Below, piece after piece: positions 48,126 through 59,027 of a stretch of DNA of 64,000 nucleotides. The position numbers and the translations under genes are program-made. The notes beneath the pieces were generated by a model. It worked only from the letters and a program-made list of their open reading frames with translations, made no database searches and was not told where the DNA came from. The DNA is from Tetrapyrgos nigripes (lineage: Eukaryota > Basidiomycota > Agaricomycetes > Agaricales > Campanellaceae): NCBI GenBank assembly GCA_013368315.1, contig JAACJM010000189.1, positions 1 through 64,000 of the forward strand, given 5' to 3'. The stretch's first letter is position 1. Each line of letters starts with the position of its first letter.

Positions 48126-51100
48126 TCAAGCGGATATCCCTAGTAATCGGGAGAAACGCTTGATCTTATCAGTGGAGAGAGCTTTCGTAAGTATATCCGC
48201 AAGTTGATCATTAGTTGACACATGTTTAACTCGTATGTATCGTTGATGTATCCGATCAGTAAGGAAGTTTTTACGGATATTGAAATGCTTAGTTCTCTGA
48301 GTATGTTGTTCTTCAGGAGCATGTATAATTGCCAAAGTAGATGCACTATCTGAGTTGATAAGTACTGGCTCCTGTTCGGCATTTAGAATTTCTTCTATAA
48401 AACCTTTCAAATAAATAGCTTCTTGTGAGGCATATGCGAGTGCGCAAAGTTCAGCCTCAGTAACTGATAAAGTTACCAGTGTGCCTCGCTTACTTGACCA
48501 AGAAATAAGCGATTCAGCAAATTTGAATGCATAGCCCATGATTGGTTTATTGCCATACGTGGACATACCATCAGAGTCGGCAAATCCATAAGTAGAAGTG
48601 ATAGTAGGGCTCCCTAGGTTGAGCCAGTAATCGCAAGTTCCTTTTAGATAAAGATAGCATTGTTTAGCTGCAGCGTAATGCTCTTCACCTGGATCATTAA
48701 GGTATCTTGCTAGTTGACCAGTACAATATGTAATGTCTGGCCTAGTGCAGTCAGCGACATATCGTAAACCACCGACTAGTGACATATAGTGTTTAATAGC
48801 AGCGGCGTCCCGTTGCAGTTCACTCCCAGGTCTAGGGCTAAGATTTTGCCCGGGTAGCATAGGTGTACGGCGTGCATGTAATTGGTCAAAATTGTATCGT
48901 TTGAGAATATTCTCAATGTAATGTTTCTGACGGAGTTTAATAGTATGATTATTCCTATCTCGTTGAATTTCCATACCGAGAATCCAGTGGATTTCTCCAC
49001 CGTCAGTGACTTGGACATGTCCACTAAGTGCAGTAACAAAAGCTTGTGCAGTAGCTTTGTTGATAGTACATAAAGTAATGTCATCGACGTGACAAGATAG
49101 TATTAAAATGAGTTTATTCTCATGATATCGGTAGAATACCGCATTATCGTAAGTAGACTTCTTAAGTCCTAGTAACTTTATGAGAATATTGCATAATTTT
49201 TCATACCATCGACGACCAGCTTGTTTCAACCCATATAGAGTCTTTCTGAGTTTAAGTACGTAGCCTTCAGGTAAGTTAGGTAGTAAATTACCCGGAGGTG
49301 GACGAAGGTATAATGTTTCCTCGTCAGTAACGTTTCCGTAAAGATAGGCAGATTTAATATCAATCTGAGTAGTTTCATAGTCTAATGAAGCTGCAAGAGC
49401 AAGTATAAAACGTGTACTGCTCATGCGTGCTACAGGGGCAAAGATATCATTTGCGTAGTAATCAATGCCTTCTTGTTGACTAAAGCCTTGTGCTACTAGT
49501 CTAGATTTCAATTTGGTCTGTTTGCCAAGTTCGTACTTAGTTTTGTAGACAAATCTGGAACCAATGATATTCGCATCAGCAGGAGGTTTGACGTATTCCC
49601 AGGTTCCTAGACTTTCTAGAGATTCTATCTCAGCTTTCATGGAATCAAACCATGCATCACGTTGTGGATGATTGAGTACATCCTTGAATGAAATTGGATC
49701 GCCAACGTTATCAGCGTAGTAAACATTGAATTCTGTTAAGAAGAAAGCAATGTTTTGTTCAACTTCATCGTAGAGTAAACCTCTGGCTTCTTGGATCCTT
49801 TTTGATCGTCTTGGGCCATCAGGTTGTTTAGTTTCGTCTTCGTCGACATCCATTGGTTCAGGTTCGTGTTCCTGAGAAGTTGGAGTTTCAGTTGTATTTT
49901 CTTCTGTAGTTTCTAATGGTTCTTGATTTTTGTTTTGTAACTCCCCTTCAACTTGCGATTTGGACGTTAAGAATTGCAAGTTGCGTTCTACATTCACTTT
50001 AGTACCAAAGTAGACATAATGGCCTTTTGAATGATCGTCAAAGCCTAACCAAACTCCACGTTTTCCTTTAGGAGTTAGTTTACTAGTTCTTGCTTCGTCA
50101 TATACAATGCAAGGTGTACCAAAGCTATGTAGATTGTCTAAGTTTGCGTTAACACCGTAACGTTTAAAATAGGGAGTTTGCATTTTTAATGCAGTTTTCG
50201 GAGATCTATTAAGTATGTACATAGTATAAAGTCCTGCATGCCACCATAAACGATTAGGTAGTTTTCCGGTATGCAGATTAACACGAATACCATTCATGAT
50301 ATGTTGATGTATGTTTTCAGCAACTCCGTTTTGCTGAGGCGTGTCATGAACTGTATAACGTGCAATTGTACCTTGTGCTTTCAGGTAGTTTTTGAATGCA
50401 CCCGAAGTAAATACGGCATCGTTGTCTGATTGTAGAATTTTAACTTTGATACCATATTGCGTAAATAGTTCAGTAGTAAATGTAACCCATTGGGTATAAG
50501 CTTCGTCTTTTGTTTTAAGTGGAGATAATATTAACCAACGCGTACAGTCGTCGACGATGGTTAACCAGTATTTGTAGCCTTCAATAGAGGCAGTTCGTAA
50601 TGGACCAAATATATCAATATGAAAATGGTCTCCGAAGTTTTCTGCTAATTCTGAAGTATGTTGTTTCGGAACAGAAAGTCTGTGTATATTATTGATGATG
50701 CAGTCTTCGCATTGAGTTTCTGTCCAATCATCAATAATGATTGTAATAATAGATTTATCTGTTTTTAGTAATGTTTTTAGATTTGTATAACTCATATGAC
50801 CAGTTTGTTTGTGAAGTTCATATAAACTTAAAGTAGCAACGTTATCACTCAATTTTTTAGTTGTGATGGAGTAAAGTTTGGCGCTCTCGTGTATAACGCC
50901 AATGAAATTGTCCTTGTCATTCCGTATTATACATAAATGATCATGAAAAGTAAAAGTATAGTCCGCTTTTTGTGAAATACTGATTAAAGTAAACGGAAGT
51001 TTTGAGTTATAGTATACATTTTTAAGAGTGATCGATGAAGACTCACCATTGTCCTTCCTAACTTCTACCCGCATATCGCCTGCTAATCGAAGATCTAGAT

Positions 51101-52592
51101 GCTCTGAATTGGCAACAGTTAAAGTTATGGCAGGCGTAGTATGAACGTTAAAAAGTAAGTTAAGATACGGTGTACAGTGTATAGTAGCACCAGAATCAAT
51201 GATATGCGTATGATCTTGGTCAGAGATCGTGGTAAAAGCAGGTAGGGAAATATGATGACTCACTGGAGTCTCTGAGTCTTCCATCTCAACGTCGCCCGAA
51301 GAAATTGACTGTACCCAGTCCGATTGCGAAGTTGACGTAGTCGCAATTTGAGAAGAAGAAGACGCAGGCATGGAGATGGCAACTGATGCATTCTCCTTGG
51401 TCTTGCCTTTGTTGGATTGTTTAGTAATCCCTTTCTTCTTCATAGCTTCTTTGGACTTTTCAGTCCAAGGTTCTGGGCACGTCAGGGTCGTATGACCCAT
51501 CTTGTTGCAGTTGAAGCACTTCCGATCCTTTTTGACATCAGAAGGCTTCTGGAACGGCGCTGCGGCGTTAGCGCGTTCCCCTTTTGACTTGTCCGATCGT
51601 TGAGCACCGCCTTGACTAGTGCTACCGGACTTCTTGTCGGACTTCTTCGAAGGATACGTTCGAGCATTGCTCAAACGATAGTTTGTGAATTCCTTCTTTA
51701 GCCGCGCAATGAGGTCAACGGCTCTGTATACGGGTTTCTCCCCTTCAGCTGCAGTAGTGGCATCCCATGTAGCTGCAGCTGCATCCACAGTTGCTTCATA
51801 AGAACTGCGAACAAAGTGATAGTGAGGAGGAATAATCCCCACTAGAGCTGAGTAAAAAACTTGATCTGAGACATCTATGTCTCTCTTCTTGATAGAAGCC
51901 CACAGATCCTGAGCTTCGTCGAGGAGCTTATCAAACTCCCAGACTGGTTTACGTAAGTTGAAGAGTTTCCACAGCTCGTTAGACTCTTGAACTGTGGATG
52001 AAGGGTCGAAGCGTTGTTTGAGCTTCTCGATAAGCTCTATCGCATCCGACTCTTCGATGTAGTGGATCATGATTTTATCATCAATCTTGCCTGTAATAGC
52101 ATTAAAACAGGCTAGTTTGACAGTATTACCAGGATGTAACCCGGAACTTTTAAAGTGTTGGTGACGAATCACCCGTATAGCGTTATTAACGCGGAAGTAC
52201 CACATCTTCCAATTCTCACTGCCAGTAAGAACTGTCAGGGAATCAAAAGCTTTGTTGATGTCGCTGAGCGGCATCACGTAGTTGGGGTTTGTGTTTTCGG
52301 GCACAGATAATGCGACCGACGAAGTAGAGGTAGATGGAGGAGATGATGGTGGAGTAGGGGCAGTATCCCGGACATCAGTCCTAGTATGTTCGCCAGCATC
52401 AGACATAATGGGATCAAGTGGGAATGGAAGAGGGTTTTGGAAGAGAGGATCAAGTGGTTGGGCTTGTGAAGTAGATGATACGGGCGGAGTAGGAGTTTGG
52501 GTACCAGAGGGGTGTGCACTAGAGTGGCGACTGGTAGTAGGAAGTGGGATATCTGGGGCTGATCCTTGAGATCGAGTTTGTCGACTAGTCAT
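48126..52592 (-). CDS. copia gag-pol polyprotein
   Basis: One frame of 1488 residues with domains in copia order. The gag region starts MTSRQTRSQGSAPDIPLP and has a CCHC zinc knuckle (CFNCNKMGHTTLTC, about 357-370). The aspartic protease has IIDSGATIH (about 465). Then come the GAG-pre-integrase segment (LYELHKQTGHMSY) and the integrase with its D, D, E set (HIDIFGPL about 658, LQSDNDAVF about 722, NGVAENIHQ about 755). Reverse transcriptase follows (FAPVARMSSTRF about 1057; active site HVDD about 1167 where copia usually has YVDD), then RNase H (ADSDGMSTYG, SVTEAELCAL) and the closing ADILTKAL. No internal stop or shift was found. Expression would start from the right LTR. Confidence 0.96.
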   Translation of the reverse strand: MTSRQTRSQGSAPDIPLPTTSRHSSAHPSGTQTPTPPVSSTSQAQPLDPLFQNPLPFPLDPIMSDAGEHTRTDVRDTAPTPPSSPPSTSTSSVALSVPENTNPNYVMPLSDINKAFDSLTVLTGSENWKMWYFRVNNAIRVIRHQHFKSSGLHPGNTVKLACFNAITGKIDDKIMIHYIEESDAIELIEKLKQRFDPSSTVQESNELWKLFNLRKPVWEFDKLLDEAQDLWASIKKRDIDVSDQVFYSALVGIIPPHYHFVRSSYEATVDAAAATWDATTAAEGEKPVYRAVDLIARLKKEFTNYRLSNARTYPSKKSDKKSGSTSQGGAQRSDKSKGERANAAAPFQKPSDVKKDRKCFNCNKMGHTTLTCPEPWTEKSKEAMKKKGITKQSNKGKTKENASVAISMPASSSSQIATTSTSQSDWVQSISSGDVEMEDSETPVSHHISLPAFTTISDQDHTHIIDSGATIHCTPYLNLLFNVHTTPAITLTVANSEHLDLRLAGDMRVEVRKDNGESSSITLKNVYYNSKLPFTLISISQKADYTFTFHDHLCIIRNDKDNFIGVIHESAKLYSITTKKLSDNVATLSLYELHKQTGHMSYTNLKTLLKTDKSIITIIIDDWTETQCEDCIINNIHRLSVPKQHTSELAENFGDHFHIDIFGPLRTASIEGYKYWLTIVDDCTRWLILSPLKTKDEAYTQWVTFTTELFTQYGIKVKILQSDNDAVFTSGAFKNYLKAQGTIARYTVHDTPQQNGVAENIHQHIMNGIRVNLHTGKLPNRLWWHAGLYTMYILNRSPKTALKMQTPYFKRYGVNANLDNLHSFGTPCIVYDEARTSKLTPKGKRGVWLGFDDHSKGHYVYFGTKVNVERNLQFLTSKSQVEGELQNKNQEPLETTEENTTETPTSQEHEPEPMDVDEDETKQPDGPRRSKRIQEARGLLYDEVEQNIAFFLTEFNVYYADNVGDPISFKDVLNHPQRDAWFDSMKAEIESLESLGTWEYVKPPADANIIGSRFVYKTKYELGKQTKLKSRLVAQGFSQQEGIDYYANDIFAPVARMSSTRFILALAASLDYETTQIDIKSAYLYGNVTDEETLYLRPPPGNLLPNLPEGYVLKLRKTLYGLKQAGRRWYEKLCNILIKLLGLKKSTYDNAVFYRYHENKLILILSCHVDDITLCTINKATAQAFVTALSGHVQVTDGGEIHWILGMEIQRDRNNHTIKLRQKHYIENILKRYNFDQLHARRTPMLPGQNLSPRPGSELQRDAAAIKHYMSLVGGLRYVADCTRPDITYCTGQLARYLNDPGEEHYAAAKQCYLYLKGTCDYWLNLGSPTITSTYGFADSDGMSTYGNKPIMGYAFKFAESLISWSSKRGTLVTLSVTEAELCALAYASQEAIYLKGFIEEILNAEQEPVLINSDSASTLAIIHAPEEQHTQRTKHFNIRKNFLTDRIHQRYIRVKHVSTNDQLADILTKALSTDKIKRFSRLLGISA

Positions 52593-52661
52593 ATACTAGT
52601 CCAGGAACAGAGTACGAGTATAGAGTAAAGCAGAGTAGAACAAGTGTTTATCGGAGTTATA

Positions 52662-52685
52662 GCAAGCTAGGCGGGGCCCATAACC
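52662..52685 (-). promoter_or_regulatory. copia primer-binding site
   Basis: Directly after the 5' LTR the element reads GGTTATGGGCCCC. This is the complement of GGGGCCCATAACC, which contains CAT flanked as in the anticodon arm of a methionine tRNA. Some copia elements prime from a cleaved initiator Met-tRNA half, and that is the inference here; the host tRNA sequence is not in the window. Confidence 0.5.
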
Positions 52686-52921
52686 TATTAGACTTAGGTT
52701 ATCTTAGCGAATAGTCTTAGTGAGAGTCACAAAGTGGGGGGTAAGAGCGTGCGAACGTATCTCGCTTGACTCTCAAGTATATATCATTAATCAAAGTAGT
52801 ATAACAATATAAATAGTCTAAGTATATCCGTATGATCATTTGACCGTATGTCCGCAGTACTTGATTGATTGCCGTATGCGTAGTAGCTTAGTAATATGAT
52901 CGTTATCATTAAATTCCAACA
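52686..52921 (-). repeat. copia 5' LTR
   Basis: Upstream LTR, same length as the 3' LTR and one mismatch from it. It abuts the target duplication at 52922-52926 and so lies just past the stop codon of the NmrA-like gene. Confidence 0.92.
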
Positions 52922-52927
52922 CATACA

Positions 52928-53947
52928 TTACTCCTCACCCCACCACTTCTGCAGGAATTCTTCCAACTTAGCAGGCCTCACATGTGTCAATTCGTTCAGA
53001 ACGGAAGTCTGAACATGTTCGTTGTTGATGTAGCAGATATAAGTCTCGAGGTAGAAATTCCCAAGCCAAGACGTTGGATTAGGATCCATTCGAGCCTGAA
53101 TGTCCTCTCGAGTGTTGTTCTTGATTTCAAATTTCTTGCCTGAACGTTTCGTCAATAGGTTATCGCGACTGAGACACATTCATTTAGCACACTCACCTGT
53201 AATCTTCTCAGCCAATTGAATGGTTTCATTGAAAGTAAGCACATCCCCTGTCATCGTAGACTCTTCTGGCCAAGTCTCCAGCTGTGTCGCTGCAGCAACG
53301 AAACGTCCAACATCCTCCGCGGTTGTCCACCACACTTTTGTACTCCCATCTCCAGGTACATCCGCTGACTGCTTCGACGAGTCAACGATGTAGGGGAAAG
53401 CGGGCATATGTCCATGAGCTTTAAGTCCATCCGGTTTCGTATTACCGAACCCGAGATAGTTCATGAAAATTCCACAAATAAACTTTGTGAACTCGAATTT
53501 TCCTGGACGCTGCGCCTTTGCTTCTCGAAGAGACTTGAGAATCGGGTGTTTCATTCGGTAAAGAGATGCAGAAACCAGTCGTTCCGAGTCGGGAGCGAAC
53601 TCGCTAGGTGCGAAACGATGGACTGAAGGGACTCTGAGGGCAGCTGAAAGGAGATTCTCCTGAGCAGGGATGAATTTTAAGGGTTCCCCGGACAAGGTTG
53701 AGATGATGGTGTCGATTTTATGCTCGTTAAGTACCTTTTCGATGGAGGAAGGATCGGTATAGTCGACGGCATAGACTGGAGCACGAACTCCTTCAAATTC
53801 GACATCTGGTCGAGCAGAACGAGAGAGAACGATGACAGTAGGAAGAGCATCTGGAGAACGTTTGTGGAAAGAAAGGAGGCCTTCAACGACGTGCTGGCCG
53901 ATCCCGCCGGTTCCTCCAGCTACTGCAACGCGTTGAGACTTGGTCAT
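52928..53947 (-). CDS. NmrA-like / isoflavone reductase-like oxidoreductase, copy 3
   Basis: Two exons (53947-53197 and 53139-52928) give 320 residues. The first exon has exactly the same length (751 nt) and phase as in copy 1. The glycine loop GGTGGIG (AVAGGTGGIGQHVVEGLL), VIVLSRSARPD, HRFAPSEFAPDSERLVSAS and FTKFICGIFMNYLGFGNT are present. The last exon ends in EEFLQKWWGEE. Compared with copy 1 the C-terminal exon is three codons shorter. The TAA stop (52930-52928) is one base away from the target duplication of the copia insertion, so the natural 3' UTR has been displaced by about 5 kb. Gene and retrotransposon point the same way, so transcripts would run into the 5' LTR. The substrate is unknown. 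Confidence 0.88.
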
Positions 53948-54786
53948 GGTATACACAAGTTGCGATCGAATAGATTATCCTCAGACTTTTATAGCGAACA
54001 GCTGGCTGAGTCAGGAGGTGTAGTTGAGTAAACAGTCAGATCAATATCAGATTACTCAGAAGATCAGAAGAAACATTCCAGTCGCTTTTTAATTTCCTTG
54101 AGACACCCTGAAGGGAAATGAAATCTCCAAGGTAGGGTTCTTTGGCAAAAGCATATGTCCATAACTCACCTATTTCGAAGGTGTCGAAAAGCTCCTGATG
54201 CCTTGGAATGGGCTCCCTGCCGCCCATACATATTTGGTCTATGCATGAGCGGGAGCCTCGGTTGGCGATCCGAGTATCTATGCGCGTGAGTCGGTTCGCG
54301 ATCCGAGTCGAAGTTGAAGGGGGGCCAATCGTCCCCATCCAAAACGTTACAAATGTAAATCCTTGATGTTTCCGCATCACTTTATCTTGACTGTTCTTCT
54401 TCGTGGTCTTGACTCGTTTGATCGTCATTGTGGGACACTAGAAAGGTAATTCGAGGGTGAGAGGGAAATGACTGCAAGTTGGCTCGTCGCAACCGAAAAG
54501 TAGATTTAAATACAGGAATAGCTGGGCTGACCAAATGTAAATCAGTATGGAACAGTGGAGGATTCGTCCCGGAGCGCTCTTTGAGGATGAGTAATCTAGC
54601 GACGGGCCTCCTTGCTTCAGTCCCAGTATTCTAAAGGAATATTAATCCTAATGCACCAGGAGTCAAGAATGGAGTTTTGAGCCAAAGATCTTGCACGGTT
54701 GGGAGTAGTATGGGTAGCTCTGAGCACCTTCTGCTTCACTTTAGTGGTCGACTTCCTGGACGATAGCATTGGCTTGGACTCACCCG
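53948..54786. other. intergenic spacer
   Basis: Promoter side of NmrA-like copy 3. A 130-residue open frame at 54036-54428 (-) shows only a short internal repeat (TRIANRLTRIDTRIANRGSR) and no family; I do not call it a gene. Confidence 0.4.
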
Positions 54787-54828
54787 ATCCGCGATAAGTA
54801 CGAAGGGCTTATCTTAGGATAAGCTAGC
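54787..54828. repeat. hairpin-containing repeat, copy 2
   Basis: TCCGCGATAAGTACGAAG, then the perfect hairpin GCTTATCttagGATAAGC (54807-54824), then TAGCG. The reverse complement of this set occurs at 21607-21656. Confidence 0.7.
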
Positions 54829-55589
54829 GTAAGGAGTGGCTATGCCTTTGCTGACGAATCTATGGAAACCCGGAAGGCCTCGCTCGTTAAGCGATCCGCT
54901 TTTGGTTGGCGATGCTTTGGACCCCGGGGCCCGAGCACTCCCTCACCTTTGATATGCCCATATTCTATATTAATTTTTTATTTCGTACTCGGATCCAAGA
55001 GTTTTTTCGTGAGACAATGAAACCAAGCTGGATGTTCAATAGAGTCACTGGGGAAAAGACTAGGGTACCCAGACGGACTTCAAGGTCGTTGGTATGGTGG
55101 CCTGTAAGCTGGGCGGGAGTGAGTTCCATAAGCTACTATCATTTAGCTATATAAGGAATATGACGGTGACAGCGCGCACGTCGGGATTCTGCTTCGCATC
55201 GCGCCTTTCGCCGTGCAGCACGACACCGTAAATTATATCACTCAATACTTGGATGTAGTGTGGAATATCTCTCTGACCTGTGCCACGCAATTTTACAAAC
55301 CAATAGCGGACAGCAGTACATATTTCTTGAATATAGTCGTAAGTAGGTGAGACTTTCAACATCAAGAGGATGCACTGTGGCATATATATCACTATAAAAG
55401 AGTGTATATATATTGAAGGATTGGTATTAACCAGTCAAAGGAAGTGCACCACCATTTTGTGCTGATAGAATCTCTGCCTGCCACTGGCTTTGAGACAATG
55501 ACGAGTTCTTGTCTAGTGATGTACTTCTTCCGTTAAATAGCTTCTGTATGCCATAGAATGGGTTATATATAGTTTTATGCATGTCGGGA
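54829..55589. other. spacer, transposon-like leader side
   Basis: A 71-residue minus-strand frame (55642-55427, MFVLHLCKRHLLSEPLIIPD) overlaps the left end of the next repeat, at the position that the recombinase reading frame holds beside copy 1. It is not similar to the recombinase. No complete gene was seen. Confidence 0.35.
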
Positions 55590-57230
55590 ATGATTAAGGG
55601 TTCTGATAATAGGTGTCTTTTGCATAAGTGTAGAACAAACACAAACTTAAAGACTTTTATACAAATAGTAAAGTGCGAGCATTCCGAGTAGTCAGAATAC
55701 TCAACAGTTCACTTGTACTACAAGGACTTTTGGGGGTTTTGGGATGGGTTTTGCATGAATGCACACAAGTTAAACACACACAAAGACTATAACAAGTCCA
55801 CAAAACTATAACCAACAGTTTCAATTCACAATTTGTAGGCCCAAATGCCTTATAACCAGTTTCACAAGTCTGAGGACACACACAAAAAGGTAACACAAAA
55901 AACCAACAAATTTAATTCAACACTATTGATCCACACACTATGTTTATACTCGATGTGAGTGAGGTAAATTTGGTAGAAGCGTAGTCCATGTTTTGCAGTC
56001 TCTACAGCTAGCACTAGTGAGATGACCAATACTCTACAGTACGTGGCTTGAGTAACTACGAGAAATACCTAGTCCTTTTATACTACTCGCAGCTACTACT
56101 ATACAGTTCTACATTTCTTTTTAATGTCCGCTAAAAGGTACCTAAGAAAAACAGAAATATTAGTCTAATCGCCAGTCCATGCTTGTCCATACTACTAGAT
56201 CAAGTAGGTACTTTCTAATTAGGGTATCTAGGAAATGTAGAATATTATCTAAAACTAATAGGGCTTTCTATGTTCCCTTCACTTCATCCTCTTGACTAAG
56301 AGTACCTCCCTGGAACTGGTGGCTGTAGTCATTCTGACTCACATAGCTCCACCATCCATGCTGGGCTCCACTTGTATGACTCACATTCCTTTACTGCCAA
56401 TCAGTTGTTATAGGTTTGTATAGTCCTTGCTTATTCCTCCTCTTATGTTTTTCTGGCACTACTATAGACTTGGTGTTTATAGACTTCATTTCTAGTATAC
56501 CGCCAGTTAGTTCTTATAGATGAGTCCTGCTCTCTATAAGGTCCTACATATCTTTTGTAGTTGCACTTATACCAATGAGAATGCCTCAGTCATCAGGCAC
56601 ATATCTTGCTGATCTTACTGCTGCATTCGGAAATATCTTTACCCTTTTGGGGCTCTCTTGTTATGACTCATTCCTTAGATTGTGTACTGGCAGTAATGAA
56701 CTATGGGCTTTATTCCTTCACTGCTAGTCCATCCCTTTAGTACCATGTGAAAGCTGAGCTTTCTAGGAACTTGTACATATATACTTTGTCCTACTTTTGT
56801 ATCCTTACTGCCTTTTAAAAGACTATCCCTTCTGTTTTGTTTACAAGTGAGGTATTGGTTGTTATACTGCTAGTTCAGACATAGTCTGATTTCTCCGATT
56901 ATGGTGCCATTCTAAACCAGTGATTGTTTAGTGCTAGAGTCTGGGTCATATAGCCTATGTGTTCCTTGCCCATGACTAGGGGCTTCACTTTCCCTTGAGT
57001 CGCACTGGCAGTACTAAGTGCATTATAGTAGGAATGGTTACAAAGTCCTTATAGAACTTTGTATAGTATATGGGTGGATCTGCTACTATAACTGAAGCAC
57101 TGTACACATCAACTATAGTACTTAGAATAAGCATATCCTATTCATAAGTACTTAGTTTTATTGTACTGGTGCACTTTAACTAGCAGTTCGGGACTCACTC
57201 TAGTCTTTATATATCAATTGAAGTGGTGAA
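55590..57230. repeat. dispersed repeat, copy 2
   Basis: Same landmarks, order and orientation as copy 1 at 18760-20380 (for example TTTATACTACTCGCAGCTAC, CTAAAAGGTACCT, ACATATATACTTTGTCCTAC, TAGCAGTTCGGGACTCAC). By eye the copies are clearly related but well diverged. No gene lies inside. Confidence 0.65.
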
Positions 57231-58044
57231 TCAGCTTTCTAACTGCCAATTAGTGTTTTTATATGTGAATTTTGTATGGCGTATCACTGAACTGGAAAGT
57301 TACTCTTTTGTGTAAGATTTCCTGTGTACTTCATAGGACCAAAGTGTTTTAAGAGTGTACCAAATGCACATAGTTGTAAACTAATGGGATAGCTTCAGGT
57401 TTCATTATATGCAGCACTGCCTACCTTCTGAGCATTTTTTGGGCATTTTAAAGCCCCATATAAGAGCTCTATTCAAGTACAAATGATGCAAAATAGTGAA
57501 ATTTCGAGTCTTTTTTACTAACACCATGGTAAGGAATACAGAGCTTATCATTGTATAAAAAATTATGAGGATACTTATAGATGTCCTGTACATATCCTGA
57601 AGATCTCTGAAGCATATATCCTCTTGCTAAAATCAGGGGAGTCAAAGCAGGAGACAGGCAGCAGGAGGATGGAAAACTTGTGGCAGGTGTGGCGAGCAGC
57701 AGTTCCTGAGGAATAAAATGAGTGATAATCAAGATCTGAAAGAAGATGCATATACCAACAGACTCAAGGACTTAAAGGAAATGAGGATGAGTGTATGAGA
57801 GTGATTTGAGTCAGCATGGAACTATGTAGTAAGTACAGTTGAATAGCTCATGTGAAAACTTAAAAGATTTAAGATTGTTAGAGACTACAAGATAAAGCCA
57901 AGGGAAGGGATCATAGACACATATAAAAGGAGATGCATAGTATCATGCAGAAGGTTTCATTGCTGATATGAAACTGAATACTGTAATACCGATTTCAGTA
58001 TTGCATGAAGATGTGTCCAGCTTGATCAATCCCTATACATGTGG
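57231..58044. other. spacer between transposon remnants
   Basis: AT-rich, no supported gene. Short minus-strand frames at 57405-57732 have no recognised features. Confidence 0.4.
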
Positions 58045-58559
58045 TGATGCGAGGATAAAGAACAAGTCTAAAGACTCTCCACAAAACTAGTGAGATGTGA
58101 AGATCTCAAACTTGATGGTGGCTCACGATCTACATGCCTCAAGACTGATATGAGAGAAGATGAAGCTTGGGGTGAACGGTGACTGGGCACCTGACAAGGA
58201 CTTAGGCAAAACTTAAATTGGAAGTGGGTGGTTGACAAGACATTTATTGCTTGTTACTTATGTGTATATACATATACTAGATGTACAAGTCAGAATGAGT
58301 CATAAGAATAGACAGTGTGTAGATAATGACTATAATAAAATGAGTCAAAAAGTAGTAAGTGTGAGTCAAGTACAGCATCTAAGCAGTGTAGTAATACACA
58401 GGAATACACAGTAAAAATGAAATAGACACAAGAAGAGGATGCACAAAGCTGAAGTATTGATAGGGGCAAATGACATCATATCACATGACTGATATTCATA
58501 AACCCAAGCATCTTGTGCTGAGAGGAGTGGCATAGGGGAATATGGGACAAATATAGATA
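58045..58559 (-). repeat. LTR, 3' copy of the decayed element
   Basis: Matches 61703-62213 over its whole length with scattered substitutions and small indels (for example GAGGATAAAGAACAAGTC against GAGGATAAAGAATGAGTC). This suggests a much older insertion than the copia element. Confidence 0.8.
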
Positions 58560-58581
58560 GCAACTGTCCTCAGTTGCAGGA

Positions 58582-58833
58582 CTAGACATCATCATTGGCA
58601 ACATCTTCATCAGTATCACTCTTCATTGGTTGATGGGTTTCATGCCATTTGGTTTCTACAATATCATCATTTGGTGGCAACCCTGATGCCAAGTTTTGAA
58701 GTTCAGGACTGGATTGGGAAATGTAAGGTAGTAAACGTGAAGCAGCAATCCCTTGAAGAGATACTGCACTATTCAATTCTTGAATGACATAACTTCTGCC
58801 TTTTGTTCTACAGACGATAGCATATGGACCCAT
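58582..58833 (-). pseudogene. C-terminal polyprotein remnant
   Basis: Minus-strand frame MGPYAIVCRTKGRSYVIQEL, then SAVSLQGIAASRLLPYI, ending in an acidic tail. This resembles the region after the integrase core in gypsy-type elements (GPYxVxxRTxxxSYxLxxLDG). It lacks the integrase catalytic part. About 84 residues. Confidence 0.5.
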
Positions 58834-59027
58834 CCATCTAGGTTTGGCTTTTCATCCCAGGTCATATATAAATAGCGATGGGAGATGGTGGAAGAGGACG
58901 AGAAGAGGCCGACATGGCATTCAGGGCTGATTGGGTTTTGGGTTTTGATGGGAACTTTCTGAGTAGAACAAGCGTATAAATAGTACCAGGCTTCGAGATG
59001 AAATTCGAGGCAGAGAAAAACAGCCTC

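Larger units (their letters stand above)
47878..52926 (-). mobile_element. intact Ty1/copia LTR retrotransposon with target duplication
   Basis: Two 236-nt LTRs (47883-48118 and 52686-52921) differ by one base by eye (CCACAG against CCGCAG). They flank a single open gag-pol frame on the minus strand. The insertion is bounded by the perfect 5-bp target duplication CATAC at 47878-47882 and 52922-52926. In element orientation the LTR starts TGTTGGAATTT and ends CTAATA. All parts needed for copying appear present, so this is a recent insertion that may still be active. Confidence 0.95.

Noticed and set aside
52282..52569. Gly-rich 95-codon plus-strand frame
   Set aside because: Antisense of the Ser/Pro-rich start of the copia gag.
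54036..54428. 130-codon minus-strand frame with a short internal repeat
   Set aside because: No family resemblance and no splice or start support; composition is like the surrounding spacer.
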